From: Strigamia acuminata
Taxonomy: Eukaryota; Arthropoda; Chilopoda; Geophilomorpha; Linotaeniidae
Assembly: GCA_949358305.1 (NCBI GenBank)
Contig: OX442314.1
Coordinates: forward strand, 24,793,060-24,857,059
Direction: 5' to 3'
DNA: 64,000 nt
Shown: positions 9,256 to 20,862 of the stretch, in pieces
How positions within the stretch are numbered: the first letter of the stretch is position 1
How the letters are laid out: every line of letters begins with the position of its first letter
Program-made: the position numbers and the translations under genes
The notes under the pieces: model-generated
The model's input: only the letters and a program-made list of their open reading frames with translations
The model's database searches: none
Told to the model about the DNA's origin: nothing

Positions 9256-12083
9256 TGTCACTGTTGAGATTTTTAAGCCTCGAACAATAAAACCATGCAG
9301 ATTCTGCGTGTGCTTACGTGATTTTAACCTCCAAACATTACTTTTCAAATTTGGATGTTGAAATAACAAAGAGAGTGTCTTCAACAGCTTCTTTAAATCC
9401 TTTCAAGTAATTTGAAACTTAATTTGTTGCTACCATTTTGATGAAATAAGACTTTTTTGTTTTAGTTGAATTTCATTGACGCATTGTTTTCACTAAACAT
9501 TTTGAAAACGCTAAATCCAATACAAAAAAAAAGATAGTCAACAAACAAACAAACAAACAAACCAATCAGAGAAAAATTTCTCACAAATAAGTAAACCAAC
9601 CGATAACCTAAACCAAAACATTAAACTGATCAATTCCGTTTTGACATTTCTCGCATTGACACCTCCTCTTCAATTTCAAATTACTGGTTACAATTTCAAA
9701 CCCTCCAGCACGAAAATTACCACTCACAGCACCATTAATCTTCCCAAAAATTCATCACTGCGAAACAAAAACCTCCCAAAAAAAAAACTACAAGCAAAAA
9801 TATCATATCCCCCCCATATTTTTTACCCCCCTTTATACCGGTTATTCATCAACACCACTTAGCCCGAACACAAATAAATGTGAGAAAAGTTTAGCACGTT
9901 CTCGCGAGCTGCGGCACGTGAAGAGATAAATAATGACAACCAGCCATTATTTCATCCATCAGAAAACGTGTAGCTGGAGAATTTCTTCAAAAACCCCCTC
10001 CCGGGTCCTGCGCAATGCCTTTAACCCATCAGACAAACGCGTCTCGAAGCGTCGTTTATTTCCAGTTAATTTTTGTCGGATAACAAAACGCTCGTTTGTT
10101 AGCGCGCAAAGATATTGCTTTAAAGCGCTCGCGTCCATAAATCACGCTTTGAGGTTATTTTCTCAAGGGCCTCAGCAAGCTTGTAGATTTGCAGTTAGAC
10201 ACCGGATCCGGCGCGTGATTGATAATCGTGTCCATGTCATCGTGGCCACACATCGGTTTAAAATGAACGTGTAAAGTAACAATTTACGCGCACTCGATGG
10301 ACGAGACGCCAAAAGTCAACGCCTCGAGAGTCGACACCATCGATTTAAAACCGTCACGTAATAATAAAAAATAATAAATTAAGTTAAAAAGCTGATCCTG
10401 TAGGGGAAAAGTGATTAAACTGATGGATGACTTGTCGGCACATGATTGGGTTTGCATCGACACTGTTGGTTGAATCGGTTATGGGAGATTGTATCCAATG
10501 TCACGTTAAGCCGTTGCCGATCGATCGATGCGAGCTAATTATTTCCAAGCTTTCTCATCACATTCGGGTTTGTTTAATTATTCACAAAAGACGTCATTTA
10601 AACTCAATTTCGAGCATTTAATTTCAAGTTACGAATACCACATTTCATTTTCGACTGAAGTAGCTAATTACAAACCGTGTTGTCGTTAAGATAATAGGGT
10701 TTGTGCGTACGAGTGCGACAACTGTTAAGAGGCAATCGTCTGATCCTCCAACCATTTTCTCTCAAATCTGGAGTTGCGCGCCCTATCGTCGATAAGTTGA
10801 CAATTCTTTTAGTAAGGTGCGTTTCATAAATATAAAACCACCCGCAAAAATTGGCTTCCCAGAAAAACGATTAAAACAATCACAAAACTGTTTGTTGCAC
10901 GTGAACATTCATCAAATTTTACACCTTTTACTCATTCCAAAACAATTCTGAACACAAATAACTACTGGTCACGATTAAAGAGCAAATTTTGCATCTTTTC
11001 CAAAATTCGAACAAAAAATTTCGCAATAATTATAAATTAGTTCGCACTTTAATAAGTGAAAGCTTAAGCCGTAAAATAAGTAGATTATAAGATTATTGCT
11101 TAAAGTAACAATAAATGGACTATTTCACGGTTCAAACTGCGGATACATGGGCCTTGAGACTGCATTCTCGGAAATTCGGAGTTTCAACCGTGAAATAATC
11201 TGTGGGTATTTGCATAATTGTGCTGCGTGCACCGTCGAAACAGAGAAAACCAGAATTCAAAATACCAACTGCCGGAACCAAAGCTATTGTAGTAAATAAC
11301 ATCAGCCAAGATTTCGAGTTTAAAAGTCTCTTTTTCTTTCCTTACGGAGTTAATTTCATGTTAAACTACATAAGGGTGCGTTCAACTTCTATGCAATTTC
11401 AATATCAAGTGTTTTATTTCGCTCACTGCGATTATCTTTAGTCATTTAAGCAAACTTTAAGTGATCTCTTATCCAATTTCAATTGCATTCTTCTCAAGCG
11501 AAATCCTTATGATTCCTCGCAGCATTAACACAATAAAAAAAACACAACAGAGTTTGACTAATTTCCCTAAATGGTGGTCTCAATTTCCCCATGTTTTGAT
11601 GCCCGTGTTTTAATTGAACTTTACTATTCAATTAAACGCTTACACCCCTCCTAAGAGACGCCAACTGCTGCCAAAATAATGGCACCTTACCTTCGAAAAG
11701 CAAGCAACCTGAATGAAAATAATTATACTTTGAAAGACGTAAATTAATTCTAATTATTATTAATACCAATTACTGGAAACACCCCTTTTGCCAAGCTTCC
11801 CGATGTGGGTTCAAGGCTTTGCTGCAAAGCACTAAAAAAGAAAAACATCGTGCCAGTTATCCGGTAGTTATAACTTAATTACTTCACAAAACGGAGACAA
11901 CTTGACACATACACATTACAGGTGTACTCCTGTTTTAGTTTCGTTTCTGCAACGATCAGGCCACACAAATGCACTCGTGCAGACAATAGAGTCTGAGCTT
12001 GGTATCTTGATGCAAAAAGCAATCTGACAAATCCCTGTCTGCGCACAAATAAAAGCATTAGATGCGTTCAAAGTTGGTTTATA
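9256..12083. other. Gene-free region with a denser, mixed-composition block
   Basis: No coding exon is recognised. About 9540-9565 is a short (AAAC)n run. From roughly 9880 to 10800 the composition is more balanced and non-repetitive, with several homeodomain-like TAATTA cores and CCATAAATCA at about 10135, unlike the flanks. The 113-codon open frame at 9933-10274 has no recognisable domain. A hairpin lies at 11120-11200. From 11500 to 12080 nothing stands out. Confidence 0.4.
11119..11199 (+). other. Imperfect hairpin, 18-bp stem
   Basis: TATTTCACGGTT-x-AAACT pairs with AGTTT-x-AACCGTGAAATA across about 45 nt, with a single C-C mismatch. The loop has a smaller GAGA/TCTC helix. Size and shape are compatible with a microRNA precursor, but the arms match no microRNA that I recognise, and a small MITE remnant would look the same. 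There is no other copy in the window. Confidence 0.3.
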
Positions 12084-12626
12084 CTAGGCGCATTCGAAAA
12101 GTCATTTGCACTAAACGACCAGTGCAACTGGTAGTGTAAATGTCAAATTAAACGACCCAATTTTCGAGTTGAAAAATAAATTTCTGTGTAAATTTCAGTG
12201 TAAATTAAAGTGTAAATAAACTAGCCCAAATGCGGCCGTTCATCGGCCGCATTCAATCGCACAAATGCGGCCGAATACGATCATACAAATGCGGCCGAAT
12301 ACCGGCCGCATTCGATCGCACAAAGGCAGCCGATTATCGGCCGCATTCAATCGCACAAATGCGGCCACATACCGGCCGCATTCAATCGCACAAACGTACC
12401 TAAATCGTTCCAACCGATCTAAGTAAATCCAAGATGGCTGCCAGCAAGACCCGATTTGAACGAGAAAACTCGTTGAACGGAGATTTTAAACGGAAACGTG
12501 GCGTGCAGGCCGTTTCCGTTTAACCAGTTTACACGACATTTACACGAATTAATTCGTGTAAATGTCGTCTGAAAACGAGTGTAAACACATTTACACTCGT
12601 TTTAATGACTTTTCGAATGCGCCTAC
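12084..12626. mobile_element. MITE with GGCGCATTC ends and internal GCGGCC palindromes
   Basis: The ends TAGGCGCATTCGAAAAGTCA are inverted at the right (TGACTTTTCGAATGCGCCTA). The interior holds about five copies of a unit combining CAAATGCGGCCG with CGGCCGCATTC (12225-12400), then inverted TTACACGA and GTGTAAATG blocks near the right arm. The flanks GGTTTATA and TGTTTATA are a candidate 8-bp duplication with one mismatch. There is no coding capacity. Confidence 0.65.
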
Positions 12627-12650
12627 TGTTTATATAAACACCCAAAACAG

Positions 12651-12866
12651 TAGCTGCATTCAACAATTAAAATAGTGTTTTACTGAAATTTTTAAACAAA
12701 AATGACATCACTTCCTGTCCCATTTTTCATACTAAAATTGGTAAAAATTTTTTACCAATTTTAGTAAAAATACTAACCAAATACACTTAAACTCAAAATT
12801 TACACTTAAAATACACGTAAACTAAAATCGTTAAAACACAAGTATTTTTATTTTTGAATGCACCTA
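12651..12866. mobile_element. Small MITE with TAGCTGCATTC ends
   Basis: The left end TAGCTGCATTC and the inverted right end TAGGTGCATTC belong to the same terminal family as 12084-12626 and 30832-30973. The interior is AT-rich with a TTGGTAAAAATTTTTTACCAA palindrome. It sits 24 bp from the preceding MITE. Confidence 0.5.
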
Positions 12867-13645
12867 GTGTGCAAAAACGTGCCTAACTGTGAAACTGTTC
12901 GTTTTTGGGCCCATTTGTAGTATCGTTTTTGCGTCTCTATCGTGCGAGTGAATGGCGCATAAAAATTCATTTTGTTCTATTCAACTGACGAATTGTGATT
13001 ACAGCCCCCTTATTTGAACCATGAACCAAGGATAACATGGACATGTGTCTGTGTGTTATTTCATATTGATTCGTTATTCTGTGCACTGATTGGATGAAAG
13101 CAATCACATGCCATTCATTCCTTGCCAACTAAGCATGAAATGTACCGCGGTACCGGTACGCGGTACATGTTGCTTCCTCATAAAGCGGTACAGTACCGGT
13201 ACGGGGATTTCGCGGTACTCGGGAAAACGCGAGAAAACACGAGAATCTCGTGTGGTGTTTTCTCCCGTTTTCCACTTTTAAGTTAAAAATTGTATGTTTG
13301 CACTCATTTAAAGTGAGTATAAAGTTGTGAAAATATTAAACTTTGTAATTTATGTAACTTATAAGACATACGTTTAATAAATTAAAATTAACTTTTACCG
13401 AAATAAGAGGGTTTTCATTTAATTGGATTAAATTGAAACTGCAAATTAGGAATAAGAACTAATAAAGTAATACACTGGCCTGGCCTGGCCCTATTTGTGT
13501 AAACACATTATACATTAAGAATTAATAAAAAAAAATACACAAAATAGGGTACGGCGACGCGAGGCCCCCGACGATACACAATCGACGACAAGAAACGGGA
13601 ATTCAAATTTTAAAGTAATAAAACCAATTAAAAGTTAATTTATAC
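12867..13645. other. Intergenic, with a CGGTACCG palindrome block
   Basis: No gene is seen. Around 13140-13215 the sequence alternates CGCGGTACCGGTACGCGG-like palindromes that recall the subterminal blocks of the hAT-like MITE at 5282, so this may be one end of a related element. The rest is AT-rich. Confidence 0.35.
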
Positions 13646-14786
13646 AACGCAATCTGTACTCTTTTTCCTGTTCTAGCCAATCCGACGTATTGTATTTGTA
13701 GCGACGTTCAATCAGGATGGAGTTTTGTCACTTTGTGTAAAAACGAACTATATAAAGTCATTTTGAATAACCATGAATCATTATCCAGTCCAGTTCGCAT
13801 CGCCTAATTACCGCTACCGAAACATCGAATTATGAACCAACCAGCGCAATCAGTTTCTCAATTTAACAAATCATTGGGCGGCGACGAAGATCGAGATACT
13901 TTTCCTGAATACGAAGATGAAATCGAAACAAAATATTAGGAACGCCACTGACAAAATTTCAAACATTCTTGGGTCGTTAAGTGAATTTTTTATACCGGAA
14001 CCTGTCCTCGCCGAAGCAGTTGAAGAATATTCCAATTCAATTTTAAAGTTCGTTGCCAGTTATGTCCCAAGAAAGTTATGCTTTCCTCGTCAAGTGATTC
14101 GAATTCCAATCTGTCCAAACACTTTAAACAACAACATCTTTCCGAATTCCAAAAATACACAGCAGCCAAAGCCAATTCCATTGGGCAATCGTCGAATAAG
14201 TGACAGGCGGAAAACAGTTGTGTTGAATCTCCACAGAAACGGCAGAGCAGAGCACCCTTTCCAAATGGCGCTCGGGACCGGGAGTGATTCCAGTTTTAAG
14301 CGAGGAGAAGAGCAATAAGTTGTTGATTAGTTACATTGTTGAGGAAATGTTGCCGTTGTCCGCCGTGGATAAACAATCGTTTCGTTTTGTCAGTTTTGTC
14401 AGGTTCCGGTATAAAAAATTTACTTAACGACCCAAGAATGTTTGAAATTTTGTCAGTGGCGTTCCTAATATTTGTTTCGATTCGATCTTCGTATTCAGGA
14501 AAAGTATCTCGATCTTCGTCGTCGCCCTCGTTTTGTTCGATTAGCAAATCTAATGATTTGTTAAATTGAGAAACTGTTTGCGCTGGTTGGTCCATAATTC
14601 GATGTTTCGGTAGCGGTAATTAGGCGATGCGAACTGGACTGGATAATAATTCATGGTTATTCAAAATGACTTTATATAGTTCGTTTTTACACAAAGTGAC
14701 AAAACTCCATCCTGATTGAACGTCGCTACAAATACAATACGTCGGATTGGCTAGAACAGGAGAAAGAGTACAGATTACGTTTATTC
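13646..14786. mobile_element. Composite element: inverted pair of promoter-plus-ORF segments around transposase debris
   Basis: A segment of about 350 bp at 13646-13995 reappears inverted at about 14394-14786. Each arm has a TATATAAAG box, a leader of about 80 bases and an open frame beginning M-(N/D)-Q-P-A-Q with a run of acidic residues and the motif FFIPEP; the left copy has a deletion and a stop, the right copy is longer. Between them the plus strand reads LLISYIVEEMLPLSAV, a segment resembling hAT/BED transposases. The minus strand can be read as a cysteine-rich CRFC ... H ... C motif. The frames are broken, so this is a decayed composite, not a working gene. Confidence 0.45.
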
Positions 14787-15335
14787 AGCGCTAACGTCAA
14801 GCATGCGTAATTTAAAGTTCAGTTGTTTGTTGATTGTTAATTTCGACGGGTCCTCCATCTAAATCTTTTTGAGTTTGAGGACTTTCAACAACTTTAACGG
14901 TAGGCGATTATTGAATCTACAGTGGAGTTTCAGCTTATTTTACTCGTGTGCGATGATTTCGGATACGCCGAAACTTTAAACGCACCTATTATTTTTAGAA
15001 ACAATAACACGTAATGGCACTATTCATTCGTGCGCAATAAACAATTTTAAACTTTTCTGTTTTCGTGTGCAAAAAATAAAATTTACCTTTTCAATTCGGC
15101 ATCACATACCAACTGCAGACCACAACAGTCTAACCCAAATTATGGATTGGTTGGCTAGTAAAATCTAAATCCGTCCAACCGGTTATATTATTTGAGAACA
15201 GGAAGATAAGTTGACGTGGAATGCACCTGATGTCTACCGCTTTTAATTTAAGTGAGGGTTTGGTCCAATAAAACATACGGTCAAGCCAAGTCAATAAAAA
15301 GCACGAATAAACATTCCACAAGAAAAATGGCGCCA
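14787..15335. other. Intergenic, no gene seen
   Basis: The sequence is mixed, with no recognisable exon, no RNA gene and no clear repeat. The 74-codon minus-strand frame at 15130-15354 has no family resemblance and runs into the next MITE. Confidence 0.4.
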
Positions 15336-15338
15336 CCA

Positions 15339-15696
15339 GTGGCGGATTACCCATAAGGCAAAGCCACCTAGGCGCCCCAACCTAATATCCTTTATAAAAA
15401 AAAAACCGATATTGAAAAACCAATATTATTCTATCAAAAATTAACTTCTTCACTCAAACAGTGCACAAATCTGCCGAAATGGGTCAATTATCCTTCTTGA
15501 AATTCTTTAATCTGTGCCAACAAGACAAAATTATGTTTAAAAATTAAAAATTGCGTTTACCTTAAAAAAAAAAAAATTCTTTTTGCAAAAAATTCTGATT
15601 TGAGCGTCTAAAACGTGCACTTTTTGAAACCCATCCGTCCATGGGGGCCCCTAAAGTGCCTTTGCCTAAGGGCCCCAGATGTTATTAATCCGTCAC
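15339..15696. mobile_element. MITE with CAGTGGCGGATTA ends
   Basis: CAGTGGCGGATTA at the left is mirrored by TAATCCGTCACTG at the right, and the subterminal CCTAGGCGCCCC and GGGGGCCCCTAAAG blocks are partly inverted. The flanks GGCGCCAC and GGCAATAC could be a decayed 8-bp duplication. The ends resemble those of many hAT non-autonomous elements. Confidence 0.5.
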
Positions 15697-18536
15697 TGGG
15701 CAATACCGAACACTAACTTGAAAAATTATCTATGAGGAAAAACAACACGATCAAATGTTGCTTCTGAACCAGTCGCACGTGGCAGAAGGTCAATAGTGAC
15801 GCGAATACGAAAAACACACATAAACTACTGAAGGTTTTAAATCAATTGTAAGTAAAAGCAGTTACTGTTTCTCCTTCTCCAGTATCCCTAGCTACATGTT
15901 GCTGATGGCAACTCAATTGAAGATGCTCGGTCGAAAAGTACAACACCACCTGGTGTGTGCAGATGGCACCACAGCAGACAGAGCTCGAGGGCACTGCAAA
16001 CAAGCGCTTTTGCAAAAATGTAGAAAACTTTAACTTGCCCCGAAATCATGCACACATTTTCACATCAATGTGATGGAAAGAAGAAAAGAAAAAGCAAACT
16101 CGGTTCGCTCACTTGTTTCTGCCCGCAGTTCACTATATTTCATTTTCTTTTTTTCACTTACAAAAAATTTCTCTCAAATAAAACTCCTTTTAAACTCACA
16201 TTGGGGCAGTAAATCGGTCATTTCTTTTGATGTTTATAGTTAACTTACCAGCTGAATTCAAAAAGATGTTTTTAAGACCTTTTCGTCTTAAAGTTGAGTT
16301 TTATGTTTGGCTTTTACAATCGTTTTCTGTAGGTGCATTCAAAATTTCTTATTTAAATGGTATTGCAAAGTGTTTCTATGGGTTTAACGGCAAAAATAGA
16401 AAAGAAAAACACGCATTAACTATAAACACGCGAGATTATTTTGTTTTTGTCTTTGTCTATAGCAGGGGTCGGCAAGTAATTTTAAGTGGGGTCCGGATAC
16501 TATTGAAAATTTTTATCGAGGTCCAGAAAAAAAAAACACTTAAAAACCTTACTAAAAACCTAAGAAAACGAAAAGAAACAAGTAAACATCTGTAATGCAG
16601 GAAAGCATTACATATTAGACTTCTAAACCCTGTCCCTCTGTCCGATTGAAATTCTCTGGAAATATCTGTAATTTTGATTGAAATTCTCTGGAAATATCTG
16701 TAATTTCGATTGAAATTCTCTGGAAATATCTGTAATTTCGATTGAAATTCTCTGGAAATATCTTTAATTTCAAGTTTTTTTTCTAAAGAATTTATATGGT
16801 GAGAGGAGAACCGAAACATCACAAATTTGATAAATCCCTATTTGTGCTTCATGTTTTTCATAGCCATTGTTTATAAAACACTCAAAAAAAAATTAAAATC
16901 AAACTTTGACTGCTAAAAGTAATTTTAAAACCAATTATCAAATTTAATAGAATCCAAGAAAACAAAACAAAACCACTTTAAAAAAAAATCAAAGTAAACC
17001 AGCCCGAAACTCAAAATCAATCTCCGCAAAACAACAAAAACACTTTAATTTCTGACCTTTCCCAACCCAATCTCCAATCGCATCAAATAAACTTAATGCA
17101 ACTTCCAAATCCCGCTTCCCCTTCCTTCTATTTATTTTATTTTAACTTTTCCAGACCGCGCAGGATTGATTCAAACTAGTTTCCAAATCACAGATTGTGT
17201 TCAAGCACACGACAAATAAAATTCCACTGAGCCATCGGGGACCCCGAACGGATCTTGCGGATTTGAGCCGGGTCACATTGCGAGATGGTTCCTATCGAAG
17301 ACCACTGGCTCCCATCTAATGTCGCCACCATGTGGACACTTCGCCCGTTATCAGCTCCTCCGATATCGTTGCTGTCAGCAAATTCACGCTTCTACTCACT
17401 CCTAAGCTACCTGATGATGACACCATCCCGTATCACTTCCCCCATCACTAATAATTCTCCACCCTTAACACCGAGAGTTATACTCGTTCGCGCAGCAATT
17501 AATAAGCTCGCCTTTGTGCTTTAAATCGCCGCAAAAACGCATTTACAGTCGGCATAAAGCAAGACCCTTAACGACACCAGTGTCGACTGTAGTGACAACT
17601 TTGTCACATTTTTTTTTATGTTGTTGCTGGAGCGGAAGATGCAGTAAAAGAGGCTGACTTTCAGCGAGCGGAAATTTCAGGGATTTTAAAGCTTCTTGGC
17701 GTTGCGAAAAGCTTTCTGATTTTAAGCTGGAGGAAAAGAAACAGAAAAAGGTATATTAAGGTCGAATTTTACACGGAGGGGAAGAGAAAAGTTGCAGCTA
17801 CATTATTTATCATTTTCTTTTTTTCTTTTTTTCTTTAGTTTTTTTTTTGACAACGCATTTGGTCATTTCATTAAAACACTTTTTTTTGCGGTTAATTTAA
17901 ATATTAAATAGGACAACGCGGGTAAACAAGCAACCGATATCCTGTAAAATTGTGTTTCCGTATTTATATTTTGAATTTTTCGAAGTTATGAAATTTTAAT
18001 TAACACTTGGAGACATAAGCCTAGGGACAACAACTTTCTTTAATAAGAAATTTTTTCTAATTTTTTGCTAAAACGTTTTCAATTTGTTTTGTGATAATAA
18101 TCTTAATCGCGGATGAAATTTGTAGTCGTTGCTTATTTAATTAATTAATTATTCTACATTGAAATGTTCTGTCCCTTAAAACTCCAGCAATTTGGTGGTG
18201 TTTAGTAGCGCCAGCTGTGGCAATTTTTAAAAACAAACTTAACTGTGCTCTAACTCATGGACCTGAAAGTTGTCCCTTAACTCCTAAACGCATACTAACT
18301 TATACCAAGACAACATATTTTACCCTTATACACCACAGAATTAAATTAATTTTAAATCCGAATTACAAGGTAAATAAATTATTTTTAATAAATTGAAATT
18401 TAAAAGTTTGGTTTTAGGGTCATTTAAATTTCTTCATTTTCACCCAATCAACAAACTGCAGCCCATTTCTTTCAACACAATCAAGCATACATACGCTCAC
18501 GGCTTTTCGTGATGGATGTAAGCATCATAACTAGAG
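15697..18536. other. Gene-poor region with repeat pieces and a possible exon-like island
   Basis: At 16466 a hAT-like terminus (CAGGGGTCGGCAA) appears without a partner. A 4-copy tandem repeat lies at 16644-16771. The block 17150-17530 is less AT-rich and follows a polypyrimidine tract ending CTTTTCCAG, so it could be an exon of an unrecognised or non-coding transcript. Its open frames on both strands resemble nothing known. The rest is AT-rich with homopolymer runs. Confidence 0.35.
16644..16771. repeat. Tandem repeat, 32-bp unit, four copies
   Basis: Four nearly identical copies of a 32-bp unit start with GATTGAAATTCTCTGGAAAT. Only single-base differences occur between copies, so the expansion is recent or homogenised. 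Confidence 0.85.
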
Positions 18537-20337
18537 TTAGGACAAATGCACAAATGCATAGGAATTATTTTTATTCAACAAAAAGCCGAAATTGGCTATA
18601 AATGCATATTTTCCAGAAATAAATGCATAAATCGCCATTTTTCCGGAAAAAACGGTGATTTTAAAGACATGTATCGTGTACATACGCGTGCATTCGAAAA
18701 ACTGAGGACTTTGCCAAAAACAGACACCAGCGAAGTCACTAAATTAGTGTCTAGAAAAAGTTTTAAGAAATAAACAAATAAAAAATAAAAAATAAATAGA
18801 AAAAATGAATTGTAATTACTAATTATAATTCATTTACATCAAGAACACTTTGAAATGGCATTAAGTTGTTATTTAACACCCGATTTCTATCTAATAAATT
18901 TTTTTATTTTGCATATTTTTATTTTTAATTTGCATAAAATGGAATTTTTAGTGGACATTTTATGCACATAAAACAAATTTTAGTTTGCATAAATATCCTG
19001 TGTCTAATCATAACCTTTGGCATCATATTGTGTCTTTGGATACATGAATATTATCATATTATATTATTGACAACTAGCAAATGGTCATGATCCGAAACGC
19101 GAGTGCGGGGTATTAGGCCATGTAAGCCGCGAATCTGAGGGCCGGCTTTCTTGAAAAACCAACCTTGCATTTGCACCGAGAACTGGGAAAACCACACAAA
19201 ACCAAGTTGGAGACGGATGACAGATGTTCTTGCCCTAGAAACAGTACCACAGTCAGACAAGGATGTGTGGCAGCCATTTTGAATTTGGTAGTAAAAACCT
19301 AAACCTAAAGCACTTTGAGATCGAAAACTGAAAACATTCCAAAAACTAATTTGCACCGCGATATCGACTTACAAATTCATTGGCAAAATGTTTAGTCACG
19401 AGACCAAAAGTTTCATTTAATTTAATATTTGTTTACCAAAAAAAAGCTATACAAATCTCTTTTTTAAATTTCATGTCATTTTAATATTTAACAGTAGATG
19501 TTTTTCTCGAACTCTATACATCATGGCATCCAATTACATTATACATCATTTCAAAAGACAATATCAAACAAACAAAAATAGATTACCTTTTATGTCAATC
19601 TGGAATTCCTATACTACAATATCACATTTCCCTAGTCCAATATTTAATATTACATTCCGCAAGCTAAAATCCAACTCAAAAACTACAGAAAATTTTCTTC
19701 TTGTTTGGTGTTCCAATTTTTCTCTTTTGCCAGTTTAAAGTGCCTCCCTGCATCAAATTTTGACACTCGTTTTGCCATTACAAATTCATTCATAGATACA
19801 AATAAACCTCACTTTTGTGCATTTTGTTTCTGAATTTCATCATTCAAATTCTATTATCTATAAAATTCAGTCTTTACAAGCATTCACTAGCTTACAGATT
19901 TTAAAAAATAAATATATAATGGAAAAGCTCCTTGGGTACAGGAGTAGTTTGCAAAAGTTAAAGGTGGATTTCAGTTCAGTGGTATTGTACAGTACATAGC
20001 ATGCAAAGAAACGTTTCGGTTTGGTCCACCGAGACTCCCATCTGAAGTAAAAACACCTCTTCGGTAATGGGAAATTAAGCATAGAAAATAAAAAATGTAA
20101 AACTGGTCGACAAAAAGACGATCCTCTAAAGCTAAAGATGCATTTCAGCTGAGGGGTATTACCATTGCATGTTAAGAACGTCCAGACTTGGACCACTGCA
20201 TCTCCTCCCAACTTGAAAACACCGTTAAGCACGCCTCCGTGCTTTTCCACGATTCCCCCAGGAGGTACGTACAACACAAGATTTGGAATCTATAAATTTT
20301 TGCCGAGATTCGAATGAGATTCCGGAGGATTAGTCGT
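18537..20337. other. Intergenic, low-confidence element remnants
   Basis: About 18537-19000 begins with GTTAGGACAAATGCAC, is rich in AAATGCATAA words, and ends GCATAAATATCCTGTGTCTAA, so it may be a degenerate MITE. At 19961-20056 and 20134-20223 there is a diverged direct repeat of about 90 bp, read through by a 136-codon minus-strand frame (19867-20277). No gene is recognised. Confidence 0.35.
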
Positions 20338-20338
20338 A

Positions 20339-20424
20339 CCGTATTCTTCGATTCTAAGACGCATTATGTTTTTAGAGATGTTTATATAGGAAAAAAGTTC
20401 AGTCTTAAATTCGAAGAAATACGG
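20339..20424. mobile_element. Tiny MITE, 86 bp, CCGTATT ends
   Basis: CCGTATTCTTCGATTCTAAGA at the left pairs with TTAAATTCGAAGAAATACGG at the right, with TA on both sides (20337-20338 and 20425-20426). The central loop is only about 40 bp. The ends resemble those of the 20578 and 32487 elements, so a Tc1/mariner-type origin is likely. Confidence 0.65.
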
Positions 20425-20447
20425 TATATCGTAACCTTTTTGCACTA

Positions 20448-20860
20448 CAGTCGAAACTCTTTATAACGAATCGCAAGGGACCAGAAAAATCGATTCGTTA
20501 TAATGAGACTTCGTTACATCGAAATTTTTTAACATGGTGTTCTATGGCCAGCCAACCAAACCGGCCATTTTTAGGTACCGTATTTTACCGAATAAGAGTC
20601 GCCCTCGAATTGTAGCCGCACTCGAATAGTAGCCGCGGCCGAGATAGGCGACTTTACATAAGAGCCGCCCTCGAATAGTAGCCGCGGCTATATACGTTCA
20701 ATGAACGTAATAGCAGATATTGGCTCTATTTAAAATAAGAGCCGCCCCCGAATTGGAGCCGCCCCCGAATTAAAGCCGCAGCTCAAAGTGGCAGTAAAAT
20801 ACGGTATTCGTTATATCGATAATTCGTTATATCGCGATTCGTTATAAAGAGTTTCGACTG
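20448..20860. mobile_element. pogo/Tigger-like MITE interrupted by a second MITE
   Basis: The ends CAGTCGAAACTCTTTATAACG are inverted at the right and flanked by TA (20446-20447, 20861-20862). Removing the inner element and one TA leaves 184 bp, exactly the length of the uninterrupted copy at 35128-35311, and the two align throughout when one is inverted. CAGTCGAAACTCTTTATAACGAATCGC-type ends with TA targets are typical of pogo-like non-autonomous elements. Confidence 0.8.
20578..20804. mobile_element. Tc1/mariner-like MITE (CCGTATTTTAC ends) nested in pogo-like MITE
   Basis: CCGTATTTTACCG and CAGTAAAATACGG form the ends, with TA duplicated on each side (20576-20577 and 20805-20806). The uninterrupted host copy at 35128 has a single TA at the same place. 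The interior consists of repeated CTCGAATAGTAGCCGCGGC and AAGAGCCGCCC blocks. Another member is at 32487-32758. Confidence 0.8.
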
Positions 20861-20862
20861 TA

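Noticed and set aside
9933-10274. 113-codon plus-strand open frame
   Set aside because: No domain, no splice context, composition like surrounding non-coding DNA; likely chance.
17285-17524. 79-codon plus-strand frame after a CTTTTCCAG tract
   Set aside because: Kept only as an exon-like island; no family resemblance and no donor that extends it.
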